DNA of 64,000 nucleotides. Origin: CAVVUC01 sp963751395. GTDB lineage: Bacteria > Verrucomicrobiota > Verrucomicrobiia > Chthoniobacterales > Chthoniobacteraceae. Both the position numbers and the translations under genes were made by a program. Positions 17,454 to 27,269 of the stretch are shown here, in pieces (position 1 is the first letter of the stretch; every line of letters starts with the position of its first letter). Location of the stretch: contig CAVVUC010000002.1 in NCBI GenBank assembly GCA_963751395.1, positions 1,550,001-1,614,000 of the forward strand, in the 5' to 3' direction. The notes under the pieces were generated by a model that was not told where the DNA came from, did not search any database, and saw only the letters and a list, made by a program, of their open reading frames with translations.

Positions 17454-19687
17454 ATGAAAAAGTCCCTGCTTCTCTGTTTTGCATCCGCCCTGATCCTTCA
17501 TGCCGCCTGCGCGAGCGATCTGATGCTTTGGTACACCGGCCCGGCAAAGAGGGCGATGACCGAGGCGCTGCCGATCGGCAACGGAATGATGGGCGGGCTT
17601 GTCTTTGGCGGGACCGACACGGAGCGGGTCGTTCTAAACGAAAGCAGTCTTTGGACGGGCGAGGAGATTTCGACGGACGACTACAAGAAGATGGGAGCGT
17701 ATCAAACGGTGGGGGATCTTTCGATCGAGCTGCCAGCGCATCGCGAGGTGAGCGATTACCGTCGCGATCTCGACATCGGCGACGCTGTGGCGCACGTGAG
17801 TTACAAAGCCGGGCCGGTGACTTACAAGCGTGAGTATTTTTGCAGTCATCCGGACGGAGTGATGGTGGTGCGGCTCACTGCCGACAAACCGGGGAGTTAC
17901 TCGGGGACCGTCCTCTTGAAGGACGCACACGAGGCTCAGGTCGTGGCGGGAAAGAACCGGCTGACCGCAGCCGGGGCGCTGCCGAATGGGCTGAAGTACG
18001 AGACGCAGTTGATCGTGGTGAATGAAGGCGGCTCGGTCGAGGCGAAGGGTCAGGCGATTGAGTTGAAGAACTGCAACAGCGTCACGTTGTGCGTCGCGAT
18101 CGGAACCGACTATATCTTCGATTACCAAAAGAAGTATCGCGGCGAAGCTCCGCACGCGCGCGTCACGCAACTGGTGCAGAAGGCGGCGACCAAAAGCTAC
18201 GACGCCTTGAAGGCCGGTCACGTGAAGGAGTTCCAATCGTTCTTCAACCGTGTGGCGCTCGATCTCGGCAGGTCGTCGGCGGAGCAGGTGGCCATGCCGA
18301 CGGACGCGCGGAAGGTGAAGGCGGTGGAGACGTTCGATCCGCAGTTGGAGGAGCTGCTTTTCCAGCATGGGCGCTACCTGCTGATCTCGTGCTCGCGCCC
18401 CGGCGGGCTTCCCGCGAACCTGCAAGGACTCTGGAACGACAGCAACAATCCGCCGTGGCACAGCGACTATCACGCGAACATCAACATCCAGATGAACTAC
18501 TGGCCCGCCGAGGCGACGAACCTGGGTGAGTTCCATACGCCGCTGTTCGACCTGGTCCGGAGCCAGTTGGAGCCGTGGAGAAGGGCGACGGCGGAATCGA
18601 AGAACTTCAACACCTCATCGGGTCCGACAAAGCGTGGTTGGGCAGTGAGGACTTCGCACGGCATTCACGGCGACATGGCGTGGAAATGGGATAACACCGC
18701 GAACGCATGGTATTGCCAGCACTTTTGGGAACACTACGCGTTTGGCGGCGACAAGGAGTATCTGAGGAAGGTCGCTTATCCGGTGATGAAAGAGGTATGC
18801 CAGTTCTGGGAGGATCATTTGAAGAAGCTTCCCGATGGCCGGCTGGTCGTGCCGAATGCATGGTCGCCGGAGCACGGGCCGACGGAGGACGGCGTGAGTT
18901 ACTCGCAGGAGATTGTGTGGGACCTTTTCAACAACTACGTTGATGCGTGCGACGCGCTCGGGATCGACAAGGAGTATCGCGCGAAAGTCGCCATGATGCG
19001 CGACCAGCTCGCCACGCCCGGGATCGGGAGCTGGGGTCAGTTGCTCGAATGGATGGAAGAAAAAAGGATCCGAAGTATCCCGAACTCGACACGCCGCAGG
19101 ATCATCACCGGCACACGTCGCATCTGTTCGCGGTGTATCCGGGCCGGCAAATCAGCGTCGCAAAGACTCCGGATCTGGCAGCCGCCGCGAAGAAATCGCT
19201 CGACGCGCGCGGCATCGATGCGGGCAGCGACGTGCGCGAATGGTCGTTCGCATGGCGCACCTCGCTCTACGCGCGTCTGCACGACGGCGAGAGTGCGCAC
19301 ACGATGGTGCGGCAGTTGTTCGCGAACCGGAACACGTGCCTCAACTTGTTCGGACTTCATCCACCCATGCAGATCGACGGCAACTTCGGCGTAACTGCCG
19401 GCATCGCGGAAATGCTCGTGCAAAGCCACGAAGGCGAAATCAACCTGCTCCCCGCACTGCCCCCGGACTGGAAGGACGGCTCAGTGAAAGGCCTTCGCGC
19501 CCGAGGCGGCTGCGAGTTGGACATTGCCTGGAAGAACGGCAATCTCACGCAGGCAACCTTGCTTTCCAAGTGGGGCAAGTCAGTCAATGTCCGCTACGGC
19601 GACAAAGTCGTAACTCTGGAAACAAAGCCCCGAGCGAGTTATCGGCTCAACTCGGAGTTATCTGCTATAACCGGACGGTCGGAGTGA
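17454..19687 (+). CDS. Secreted GH95 alpha-L-fucosidase family protein (one frameshift)
   Basis: The start has a signal peptide (MKKSLLLCFASALILHAACA) followed directly by the GH95 N-terminal signature LWYTGPAKRAMTEALPIGNG and GGLVFG. The catalytic region shows LPANLQGLWND and HANINIQMNYW, the latter holding the asparagines that activate water in GH95 enzymes, plus WAVRTSHGIHGD and PNAWSPEHGP. The frame breaks at about 19058-19066 in a run of adenines. Adding one A restores KDPKYPELDTPQ and then HHRHTSHLFAVYPG, DVREWSFAWRTSL and DGNFGVTAGIAEML up to 19687. The whole protein is about 745 residues, normal for the family. It removes terminal 1,2-linked fucose in known members; some are galactosidases. 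It is convergent with the GH13 gene 33 bases away. Confidence 0.88.
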
Positions 19688-19720
19688 GAGTTCTCCCTTT
19701 GATTCCCTGGCCTGGTTTCT

Positions 19721-22103
19721 CTATCGGCCGATGACTGCGGCGCTGCGGGGCGGGACTTCGAGTTTCAGCACCCCGTCGGTTACTTCCACTTTCGAGTCGT
19801 CGAGCAGATTGCGATAAGCGCCGTCGCTCATTTCCGGGGCGACTTTGAACGACGCCTGCATCGGCTTTGCACCGCGGTTAAAAACACAGACGACGGTGTC
19901 GTTGAGATGCCGCCGAATGAAGGCGTAGCCATCGCCATCGACCTGTAGCACGCGCCGGCTGCCGTAGCGCAATGCGGGGTGATCGTGCCGGATCTTTCCG
20001 AGCCGCGCGAAGTTTTCGAGCACGGCGGATTCCGGTTTTGAAACAGCATCGCCGAAGCGCATGTCTCGCCGGTTGTCGGGATCGCCCGCGCCGGTCATTC
20101 CGAATTCATCGCCGTAGTAAATCATCGGCACGCCGTCGATGGTCAGCAGAAACGTCTGCGCGAGTTCGAGTTTGTTGTAGCTCTCGGAGCGATCGACCTT
20201 CGGCGGTTTCTGCCAGCCGACTTCCTCCTCCTTCTCGAATGCCGGATCGGGCAGGTCGCCGTCGGCGTAAGCGAGGAACCGGCCTTTGTCATGGTTGCCG
20301 ATGAGCGGTGACATGAGCGCCTCCTTTCCATAGACCTGTTCGGTCGCTGAAAGGGCGGAGTCGAGTTCCGGGAGCGTGCCCTTGCCGGTTCCGAACGCAG
20401 CCTGGATCGTGTCGTAGAGCGGGAAGTTGAACTGGCCGTCGAGCATGTTCGGGCCGATGTAGGCGTTGATGCCGGCGGGATCGAGAAAGCTCTCGCCCAC
20501 CAGGTAAAGGCGATGCCCGGAGGATCGCTCGACCTGCTCGCGAAGTGCGCGACGGAATTTCCACCAGAAATCAAGCGGGATGTGTTTCACCGCATCGAGC
20601 CGGAAGCCGTCGAAGCCGTATTCCTTGGCCCACCACGCCGCGTTGTCGATGAGCGCGGCGACGGCCTGCTGGTTGTTCCAGTTGAAGGTCGGCAGGAAAC
20701 TGTCGAACCAGGTCGTGTATTGCTGCGCCTCCCAGATGCGAAGGTTCTTCGTGCCGTCGGGAAGCTCAAGCGAGCCGAACCAGTCGCGGTGTTCCTTCCA
20801 CCAAGGATGATCGGTGTGAACATGATGGAGCACCATGTCGGCGAGGACTTTCATGTCGTGCGCGTGCGCGGTGGCGATGAGTTTTTTCAAATCCTCCGGC
20901 GAACCCCAATGCGGGTCGACCTCGGTCGGCGAGACCGGCCAGTAACCGTGGTAGCCCGTGTACCAGCGTCGCGGCTCGATCGCTTCCTGCCATGCGACCG
21001 AGGGGTTGCGATTGAGAGGGCCAAGCCAGAGCGTGTTGACCCCAAGCTTCTCGAAATAGCCCGACTCGATTTTCGCCGTGATTCCGGCCCAGTCGCCGCC
21101 GTGGTAATTCGCAGGCGGCTTGACCTTGGGATCATCGACCGGTTCGTCGTTGGATTTCTCGCCGTTCGCGAAGCGGTCGGTCATCGGAAAATACATCACC
21201 GCATCCTGCCAGTGGAAGGTCTTCCCCGCATCGAGCGGGAAACGCAGGACATTGCTCACGGCTCCGGATTTGTCCGACGCGACGATGCGCACCCACGCCT
21301 CCGGCGGCGCGTCGCCGAGCGGAACGCGAATTGTGTCCGCGCCGCGTTCTGCGACGAGGGCGCGAGCGGAGCCGTCGGGCATTTCGAGAACGGCGGAGAC
21401 GTTGGCGATCGGCTCTGCGCCGTCGATGACGCCGCACGCCAGAACGCCCGATTTGATCCCGCTGGCGAAGATCTGAGGACCTGCGCTGGAGGCTGCGGGT
21501 ACTGGCTGTGATGTCCAGCACGGAATTGAATCCGCCCATGCCGTCTGGTGTTTGCTTTTTGTTCGCGGGGTCGGTGAGCCATCTGCCATCCACCACGAAT
21601 TTGTAGCCGTAGCTGCCGGGCTTCAGCGGGAGCGTGACCGACCACATGCCTGTCTGCGAATCGAGGGCGAGGGGAGTCTGGTCCTTGCTCCAGCCGTTGA
21701 ACGAGCCGGCCAGGAAAACCGCCGAGGCCGGACTCTGGGGCTTGAAGGTGAAGGTGTGTCCGGAGCCGGGGCGGATGGCAAGCGTGAGGACGGAGCCGAT
21801 TTTTTCGGCGACGGAAAATGAAATATCGACGATGCCAGCCGCGCCCGCGGGAACTTTCACGCGGAGCTTGAATGCATCCGCATCGAATGACGCCGTGCAA
21901 CCGTCCGCCGGCTCGATCTTGAGCGTCTCCGCTTTGTCTGCGGGTTCGTAGAAGCGATGCATGTCGAGCGACAGCTCGCCGCCGGCATCGACAAACTGGA
22001 CGGGAATCGGGCCGAGGAATGGGGCGGGCTCCGCGGCAATCCCGGAGGCAACAAGAACCAGCGGCAACACGAGGAACAGGGCGCCGGTTGCAAACCGAAT
22101 GAC
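19721..22103 (-). CDS. Secreted GH13 alpha-amylase-type enzyme with glycan-binding domain (one frameshift, start unclear)
   Basis: The N-terminal part, after a hydrophobic leader (GALFLVLPLVLVASG), has a sandwich domain and then a CBM48/early-set-like module (FLAGSFNGWSKDQ, YGYKFVVDGRW). An extra base at 21506 moves the frame (ACA or ACG) into the GH13 domain, with DGFRLDAVKHI (nucleophile Asp), LYLVGESFLD (acid/base Glu) and IGNHDKGRF (transition-state Asp). It ends PPRSAAVIGR. It should hydrolyse alpha-1,4-glucans in the periplasm or outside. No ATG, GTG or TTG precedes the leader in frame; a copy of a dispersed palindrome begins at 22110, so the real start may have been displaced or lies behind an indel. 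I give 22103 only as the limit of convincing coding sequence. Confidence 0.78.
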
Positions 22104-22109
22104 ACATGG

Positions 22110-22141
22110 CGTGTCATTCCGAGCGCAGCGAGGAATCCCGC
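22110..22141. repeat. Half of a dispersed palindrome
   Basis: The first 30 bases are identical to the left arm of the palindrome at 37081. Both read CGTGTCATTCCGAGCGCAGC and continue GAGGAATCCC. It abuts the N-terminus of the GH13 gene. Confidence 0.8.
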
Positions 22142-22216
22142 AAACCGAGGAGTGTTGGCGACGGCGGCAATCGACCTTTCGGAGCGCTCCCAGAAACACC
22201 CCGCTCCGGCCCATTT

Positions 22217-22388
22217 CGCGCGGCGCGCTTTGGAGTGCGCGGACTTGTCCGCGCTTTGGGGCGGGAGGAGACTTGTCTCCGCGGTGGGGCGCGGCGCGCT
22301 CATCCTCAGCCGCAGTTCCCGCCACGCGGACAAGTCCGCGCCCCCGCAAAGCGGCGTCAAGCCGCCGCAGTCCAAAGCGCGCGGCGCG
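22217..22388. repeat. Terminal-inverted-repeat element, MITE-like
   Basis: The left end CGCGCGGCGCGCTTTGGAGT matches the reverse complement of the right end (GCAGTCCAAAGCGCGCGGCG) with about one mismatch over 18 bases. Inside, GCGGACTTGTCCGC and its complement recur. No transposase is encoded. It lies between the two GH13 genes. Confidence 0.65.
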
Positions 22389-22495
22389 AAAGCATTTCGA
22401 GAGCGCAGCCGGGCGGTGCCGGGCGGCGAAGCAACCCGGTCGCGACGGGATTACCGCGCTTGTCGGAATGGAGCGGTCTGTATTTTGAGTTCTGT

Positions 22496-24478
22496 TCATT
22501 TTTGCAGGCTCATTTCAAAAAACATCGGCGTCAGCGACGGGATCTCCCGGATTGCGATTCCGCTCGAGCGCGCTTCGGCGGTGGACGTTGAGACCGGTTC
22601 GGATTTGGTTGAAAGGCGGTCGTTCAAGACCAGCGATCGCGTCTTATTATCCGCATAAAGATCGAGGAACTTCAACGCATCGGGCGGGAGCTTCACCCTC
22701 ACGTCGCGCAGAGTTTCCGAGCGATGCAGATTCACCACCGCGAGAACGCGCTGGCCCGATTTCGGATCGTAGCGAAGGAACGCGTAGAGCCAGTGGCCGC
22801 TCGCTGTCTCGCCGCGCAGCCGGCCGAACTCCGGGTTGCCGTTGTTGGCCGGATTGAGTCCGAAGAATCCGCCCGCCGCGAACGCCGGTTCGCCAACCAG
22901 ATTGATGAGCCGGCTGTAGAAGTCGCGCAGGTCGCGCTGCTCCGGAGAAAGCCGCGCGCCGTCGTATTTGTGTCCGTTCACCCATTTCACCATCTCCGGC
23001 ATCGACCAGTAATCGAAGATGCTCGTGCGCCCGTCGTCGCCGCCGAAGCCCTCGACGCCAGCCGCCGGTTCGCCAACTTCCTGGCCGTTGAAAAGCAGCA
23101 CCGGACCGCGCGACAGGCCGAAGAGAATCGCCGAGACCGGCCTGCCGACCAGCATTCCAACTCGCCCCCATTCGTGCCGGCCCGCGAACCGCACCTCGTC
23201 GTGGTTCTCGCCGTAGCGCAGCGAATTTTGAAAAATGAAATCCGTGCCGAGCGCGCGATCGAGATCATTCGCCCAGCCGGGGCCGTCGTAGAGACTCTTC
23301 AGCGCCTTGTAGCTCGGGTCGTCATAGACTGCGTTGAAACCGGCCGTGAGCAGATCGAACATGACGTTGTTCCGCTTTGCCGATTCCGGATCGCTTCCGG
23401 GCACTTTCGCGGGGTCGTTGTTGTAGGCTTCGCCGACAAAAAAAACCGCGCTGTTTCGCGCCCGCGCGCGGCCGATCGCCCAGTTCCAAAACTCCGGCGG
23501 CACCATGTGCGACATGTCGCAGCGGAATCCATCGACGCCCTTCTCCTGCCAGTAGGCGAGCACCGCGTCCATCTTGAGCCATGTGTCCGGGACCGGCTTC
23601 GCAGGTTGATCCGCGGTCGGATACTCGCGCACGGATTTGCGTGGATTCGTGAAGTCGAAACCGTAGTTGAGCTTCACCGTTTCGTACCAGTCGCCGAGAT
23701 TTGGCGACCAGTTCACGACGTTGTTGCCGGTCACGCGGCCGAATTCCTTTTCGCGATCAAAGAGGCCGTCGCAATTTCCCAGAACCTTGCACGTCGGGCT
23801 GACGGCGGTTCCGTTTTTACACGTCGGCAGCCGCAGTGGCGGACCGCCGCCGGGATCGCTTGGGCGCAGGTAGAAGAAGTTGTTGGCCGGATCGAAAAAC
23901 TTTGCGTGGTCGTCCTTTGCGCCGAAGTCGAACTCCGGCTTGATGTTCGAGCCGTAGCTGCGAGCGACGTGATTCGGCACGAGATCGATGAGCGCCTTCA
24001 GTCCGTGCGCGTGAATGCGATCAAGCAGCGCGCGGAACTCGGCGAGCCGCTTCGCCGGATTCGTCGCGTAATCGGGACAGACATCGAAGTAGTCCTTGAT
24101 CGCATACGGGCTGCCGGCGAGACCTTTCAACAAATCGGGATCGTCCGCCGGTTCGCCGATCGCGGAGTAGTCGGTGCTCGTGGCCTGCTGCAGCACGCCG
24201 GTGAGCCAGACGTGCGTGAAGCCCATCGCCTTCAGCGAATCGAGCGCGGCGTCGTTGATGTCGGCGAATTTTCCAGTGCCGTTTTCGTCGAGCTTGCCGT
24301 TGACTTTGCGCGTCTCATTCGTGTTGCCGAAGGTGCGGACGAAGAGCTGGTAAATGCGGGCGCGTGGAGGCGTTGCCGGCTCCGCAGGAGCGGCGGTGAG
24401 CGGACTCATAGAGGAAAGCCAGCAGGCGCAGAGGGCGAGAGAGCGGGAAGAAAACACACGCGAAACTATCCGGCGCAT
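22496..24478 (-). CDS. Secreted GH13 alpha-amylase family enzyme
   Basis: This 660-residue protein has an N-terminal export signal (RSLALCACWLSSMSPLTAA). The TIM barrel starts at RIYQLFVRTFGNTNE and carries all four GH13 regions: DLVPNH (165-170), GFRCDMSH with nucleophile Asp321, FFVGEAY with acid/base Glu350, and YGENHDEVRF with Asp427. A long insert at about 205-260 contains several cysteines (TCKNG, TCKVLGNCDG), possibly a disulfide-bonded calcium loop. The C-terminal beta domain ends MFFEMSLQK. It should attack starch or glycogen-like glucans outside the cytoplasm. Together with the next GH13 gene and glgP it points to alpha-glucan use. No frameshift was seen. Confidence 0.9.
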   Translation of the reverse strand: MRRIVSRVFSSRSLALCACWLSSMSPLTAAPAEPATPPRARIYQLFVRTFGNTNETRKVNGKLDENGTGKFADINDAALDSLKAMGFTHVWLTGVLQQATSTDYSAIGEPADDPDLLKGLAGSPYAIKDYFDVCPDYATNPAKRLAEFRALLDRIHAHGLKALIDLVPNHVARSYGSNIKPEFDFGAKDDHAKFFDPANNFFYLRPSDPGGGPPLRLPTCKNGTAVSPTCKVLGNCDGLFDREKEFGRVTGNNVVNWSPNLGDWYETVKLNYGFDFTNPRKSVREYPTADQPAKPVPDTWLKMDAVLAYWQEKGVDGFRCDMSHMVPPEFWNWAIGRARARNSAVFFVGEAYNNDPAKVPGSDPESAKRNNVMFDLLTAGFNAVYDDPSYKALKSLYDGPGWANDLDRALGTDFIFQNSLRYGENHDEVRFAGRHEWGRVGMLVGRPVSAILFGLSRGPVLLFNGQEVGEPAAGVEGFGGDDGRTSIFDYWSMPEMVKWVNGHKYDGARLSPEQRDLRDFYSRLINLVGEPAFAAGGFFGLNPANNGNPEFGRLRGETASGHWLYAFLRYDPKSGQRVLAVVNLHRSETLRDVRVKLPPDALKFLDLYADNKTRSLVLNDRLSTKSEPVSTSTAEARSSGIAIREIPSLTPMFFEMSLQK

Positions 24479-24738
24479 GCTTCGACGTTCTCAAGCGAAT
24501 TCTTGGCGGGCGCCGGGGAGATCTCTTGATCCGTTCAATGCGACGTCCGTTAAATTGAAGTGCAACCAGCCGAATCCTGCCTCTCGAATCCCGCCCGTCA
24601 AAAATCCTTTCATCGGCAGGACTTACCGCTACAAGTTGGAACTCAAATGGCGCAACGGAAATCGGATTCTCCAGCACCTGAAGCGATACTCCGGCTTCCC
24701 GTCATCAACCTCGTTCTACACATCAGCCGGCTCCACCG
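24479..24738. other. Intergenic region upstream of rhodanese remnant
   Basis: No gene supported. A 60-residue frame at 24560-24742 overlaps the rhodanese ATG (ATGA) but shows no family motif. The 14-base string GATCCGTTCAATGC near 24528 recurs near 29099. Confidence 0.3.
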
Positions 24739-25209
24739 ATGACCGCTCTCGAACTCCAAACGATGCTACAGTCCGCCCGTCCACCGCGCCTCCACCACGT
24801 CCTCCCTGCGGAAATCTTCGCCGCCACCCGCATCCCCGGTTCGGTGAATGCGTGCGTCTATGAGATGGCCTTCCTCGATCAGATCCAGGCCCTCGTGCCC
24901 GACAACTCCATCCCCATTGTCTTCAATGGCGCGGGCGAGGGATCGCTCGACGCCGCCACCGCCGTGAAATAACTCCGCGCCGCCGGCTACACGCACGTCC
25001 TGCCGTTCGAGGGAGGCCTCGCCGCATGGACCGCCGCCGGCCTTCCGCTCGAAGGTACCGGCCGGCTCCCGAAGCCGCCCGTCCGCGATGGCACCTTCCT
25101 GCTCGACACCGCCCAGAGCGTCATTCGGAAGCTCGGCCTCGCTACTTCTCCGAAGCCAGACTTCCTGCAGAAGACCGCGGAATACTTTTTTGACGATGAC
25201 GAGAATTGA
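24739..25209 (+). pseudogene. Rhodanese-like domain protein interrupted by a stop
   Basis: From ATG 24739 the frame reads MTALELQTMLQSARPP, then RIPGSVNACVYEM, typical of a rhodanese. A TAA at 24970-24972 interrupts it, but the same frame continues as LRAAGYTHVLPFEGGLAAW and ends FFDDDEN at 25209, giving 156 residues in all. The catalytic cysteine of rhodaneses is also absent: the loop reads VFNGAGEGS (61-69), with Asn at the expected position. So even a read-through product would not be a classic sulfurtransferase. The remnant lies 24 bases before the PIN-domain gene. Confidence 0.65.
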
Positions 25210-25233
25210 TCGCGGAGGTTGCGCCATTTCGCG

Positions 25234-25710
25234 ATGAAAGTTCCCACGCTCTACCTCGACACTTCCGTAATCGGCGATTACTTCGATGCCGAGTGGATGG
25301 CCGACACGCGCGAGCTTTGGGCGCAGGCTCGGGCGGGGAAGTGGCGCCTGCTGACTTCGATCGTGGCGGAGCGGGAGTTGGAGAGTGCTCCGGAGAAGGT
25401 CCGCCAGTTGTTCCTAGACACGTTTCAAAGCGCCAGCGAACTGCTGATGGCGACGGACGAGGCGGAAGACCTCGCGGAGGATTACCTGCGCGCCGCGGTC
25501 GTGAGTCCGAAGTATGCCGACGATGCGCTGCATGTGGCGATCTGCTCCACGCATCGAATTCCCTATCTCGTGAGTTGGAACTTCCGGCACCTCGTGAACG
25601 TCCGGCGCGAGGCGGGCTTCAATGCCGTGAACTTGTTGCAGGGGTATCCGTCCGTGAGTATCGTGAACCCCAAGGAACTCATCTATGGCGAAACCGACGA
25701 CGAATCCTGA
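25234..25710 (+). CDS. PIN-domain ribonuclease, VapC-like toxin
   Basis: I take the ATG at 25234 (MKVPTLYLDTSVIGDYFD) rather than the one 15 bases upstream, since the PIN fold normally begins right at the first strand. The 158 residues carry the acidic residues of the PIN site: Asp in LDTSVIG, Glu in SIVAERELE, and Asp in YADDALHVA, followed by SWNFRHLVN. PIN toxins cleave RNA with divalent metal. The downstream small gene overlaps its 3' end by 26 bases and is the likely partner. The toxin-first order is less common for VapBC. Confidence 0.82.
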   Translation: MKVPTLYLDTSVIGDYFDAEWMADTRELWAQARAGKWRLLTSIVAERELESAPEKVRQLFLDTFQSASELLMATDEAEDLAEDYLRAAVVSPKYADDALHVAICSTHRIPYLVSWNFRHLVNVRREAGFNAVNLLQGYPSVSIVNPKELIYGETDDES

Positions 25711-25906
25711 ATCAATTCCCGGCTTCGATGCCGTGGCCGAATCGCGCAAGTGGCGCGAAGCGACCAGCCGCCTGCTGCAATCCATGAGCCGGGAGGAGCG
25801 ACTGGCGTATCTCGACGCAGCGCGAGCGCGATATCTGTCGGCAACGAAGGAGCACGCAGGCCACGAAGAATCCTGTGCAGTGCGCGAGGAGCCGCCGAAG
25901 AAGTAG
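25685..25906 (+). CDS. Small protein paired with PIN toxin, probable antitoxin
   Basis: The 73-residue product overlaps the PIN gene by 26 bases. Its core WREATSRLLQSMSREERLAYL is an amphipathic helical stretch, and the C-terminus is charged and probably disordered. I recognise no named family. Its size, overlap and composition fit an antitoxin; this is inferred from context. Confidence 0.6.
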   Translation: MAKPTTNPESIPGFDAVAESRKWREATSRLLQSMSREERLAYLDAARARYLSATKEHAGHEESCAVREEPPKK

Positions 25907-26037
25907 GCGTCTGCTTCTCAAAAACACGAGAGCGACGGGCTTCTTGCGAAGGACACGCGGGCGGTTGGAATTCGCGCGCGTCGGCATCCGAATTTGCCGG
26001 ACAAGCGAACAGCTACCTGCATTGAACCTATCTCACC

Positions 26038-27153
26038 ATGTCCACCTCGACCACCAGCCTCTCGCATTCACCCCATCTGCTCTCCCCCTTCGACCTCCGC
26101 GGCCTGCCGCTGCGCAATCGCGTGGTGATGGCGCCACTCACGCGGGGGCGGGCGGGGCGGGAGCGGGTGCCGAATGACTTGATGCTGGAGTATTACACGC
26201 AGCGCGCTTCGGCGGGGTTGATCATCAGCGAGGCGACGACGATTTCGGAGCAGGGATTTGGCTGGGTGGATTCGCCGGGGATTTACAATGAGGCGCAGGT
26301 GGCAGGTTGGGCCAAGATCACGGCGGCGCTCCATGCGCGCGGGACGCCGATTTTCCTTCAGCTCTGGCACTGCGGTCGCGCGTCGCACAGCAGCTTCCAC
26401 GGCGGCCGGCCGGCGGTGTCGGCTTCGGCGATCAAGATCAATGGCGACTACATTCACACGCCGGTCGGCAAGCAGGCCTACGAAGTGCCGCGCGCGCTGG
26501 AGACGGCGGAGATCGCGGGCGTGGTGGAGGATTACCGGCGGGCGGCTGAGCGGGCTAAGGCCGCGGGTTTCGATGGCGTGGAGATTCACGCGGCGAACGG
26601 CTATCTGATCAATCAGTTCCTCGACTCGAAGACGAATCACCGGACGGATCAATACGGCGGGAGCTTGGAGAACCGGGTTCGTTTTTTGAAGGAAGTGACG
26701 GAGGCGGTGCTGACGGTGTGGCCGGCGGACCGGGTGGGCGTGCGGCTGTCGCCGAATGGGAATTTCAACGACATGGGCGCGCCGGATTTCCGCGAGACCT
26801 TCACGCACGCGGCGGCGCAGCTCGATGGCTGCGGGCTGGCTTACCTGCATGTGGTGGACGGGCTGGCGTTTGGTTTTCACGAACTGGGCGCGCCGATGAC
26901 GCTGGCGGAGTTTCGCGCGGTCTTCGCCGGTCCGCTGATGGGCAATTGCGGCTACACGCAGGAGACGGCGGAGGCGGCGATCGCCGCGGGCGACGCGGAC
27001 CTGATCGCCTTCGGCCGGCCCTGGCTGAGCAATCCGGATCTGGTGGAGCGTTTCGCGAACGGCTGGGAGCTGAATCCGCCGGCCGAGATGACCGTGTGGT
27101 CCGCGCCGACGGCGGAAGGATATACGGATTTTCCGTTTCACCCGCGCGGGTGA
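26038..27153 (+). CDS. nemA: Old yellow enzyme-family alkene reductase
   Basis: This 371-residue flavoprotein reduces activated C=C bonds (and often nitro compounds) with NAD(P)H. Family marks are LRNRVVMAPLTRGRA at the N-terminus, FLQLWHCGRASH, GVEIHAANGYLINQFLDS, YGGSLENRVRF and the FMN-phosphate region with LIAFGRPWLSNPDL. Length matches NemA/XenA-like enzymes. No paired regulator (nemR) is beside it; the neighbours are the PIN module and a GH25-like gene. The gene symbol is by family similarity. Confidence 0.88.
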   Translation: MSTSTTSLSHSPHLLSPFDLRGLPLRNRVVMAPLTRGRAGRERVPNDLMLEYYTQRASAGLIISEATTISEQGFGWVDSPGIYNEAQVAGWAKITAALHARGTPIFLQLWHCGRASHSSFHGGRPAVSASAIKINGDYIHTPVGKQAYEVPRALETAEIAGVVEDYRRAAERAKAAGFDGVEIHAANGYLINQFLDSKTNHRTDQYGGSLENRVRFLKEVTEAVLTVWPADRVGVRLSPNGNFNDMGAPDFRETFTHAAAQLDGCGLAYLHVVDGLAFGFHELGAPMTLAEFRAVFAGPLMGNCGYTQETAEAAIAAGDADLIAFGRPWLSNPDLVERFANGWELNPPAEMTVWSAPTAEGYTDFPFHPRG

Positions 27154-27269
27154 GGGCCGTCCTCGAAGCGCTGCCAGCTCGCGAAGATGCCGGCTCCGAT
27201 GTTTTCGTGAAGTTCAAATCGCCCATTGCCGTGGCGGCTGGGTGTGCTCTATTTCCGCATTCATTCCCG

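Noticed and set aside
16326..24972. Recoding of TAA as a sense codon
   Set aside because: TAA ends several clear genes (for example lptB and mod), so the two internal TAA codons are mutations or errors.
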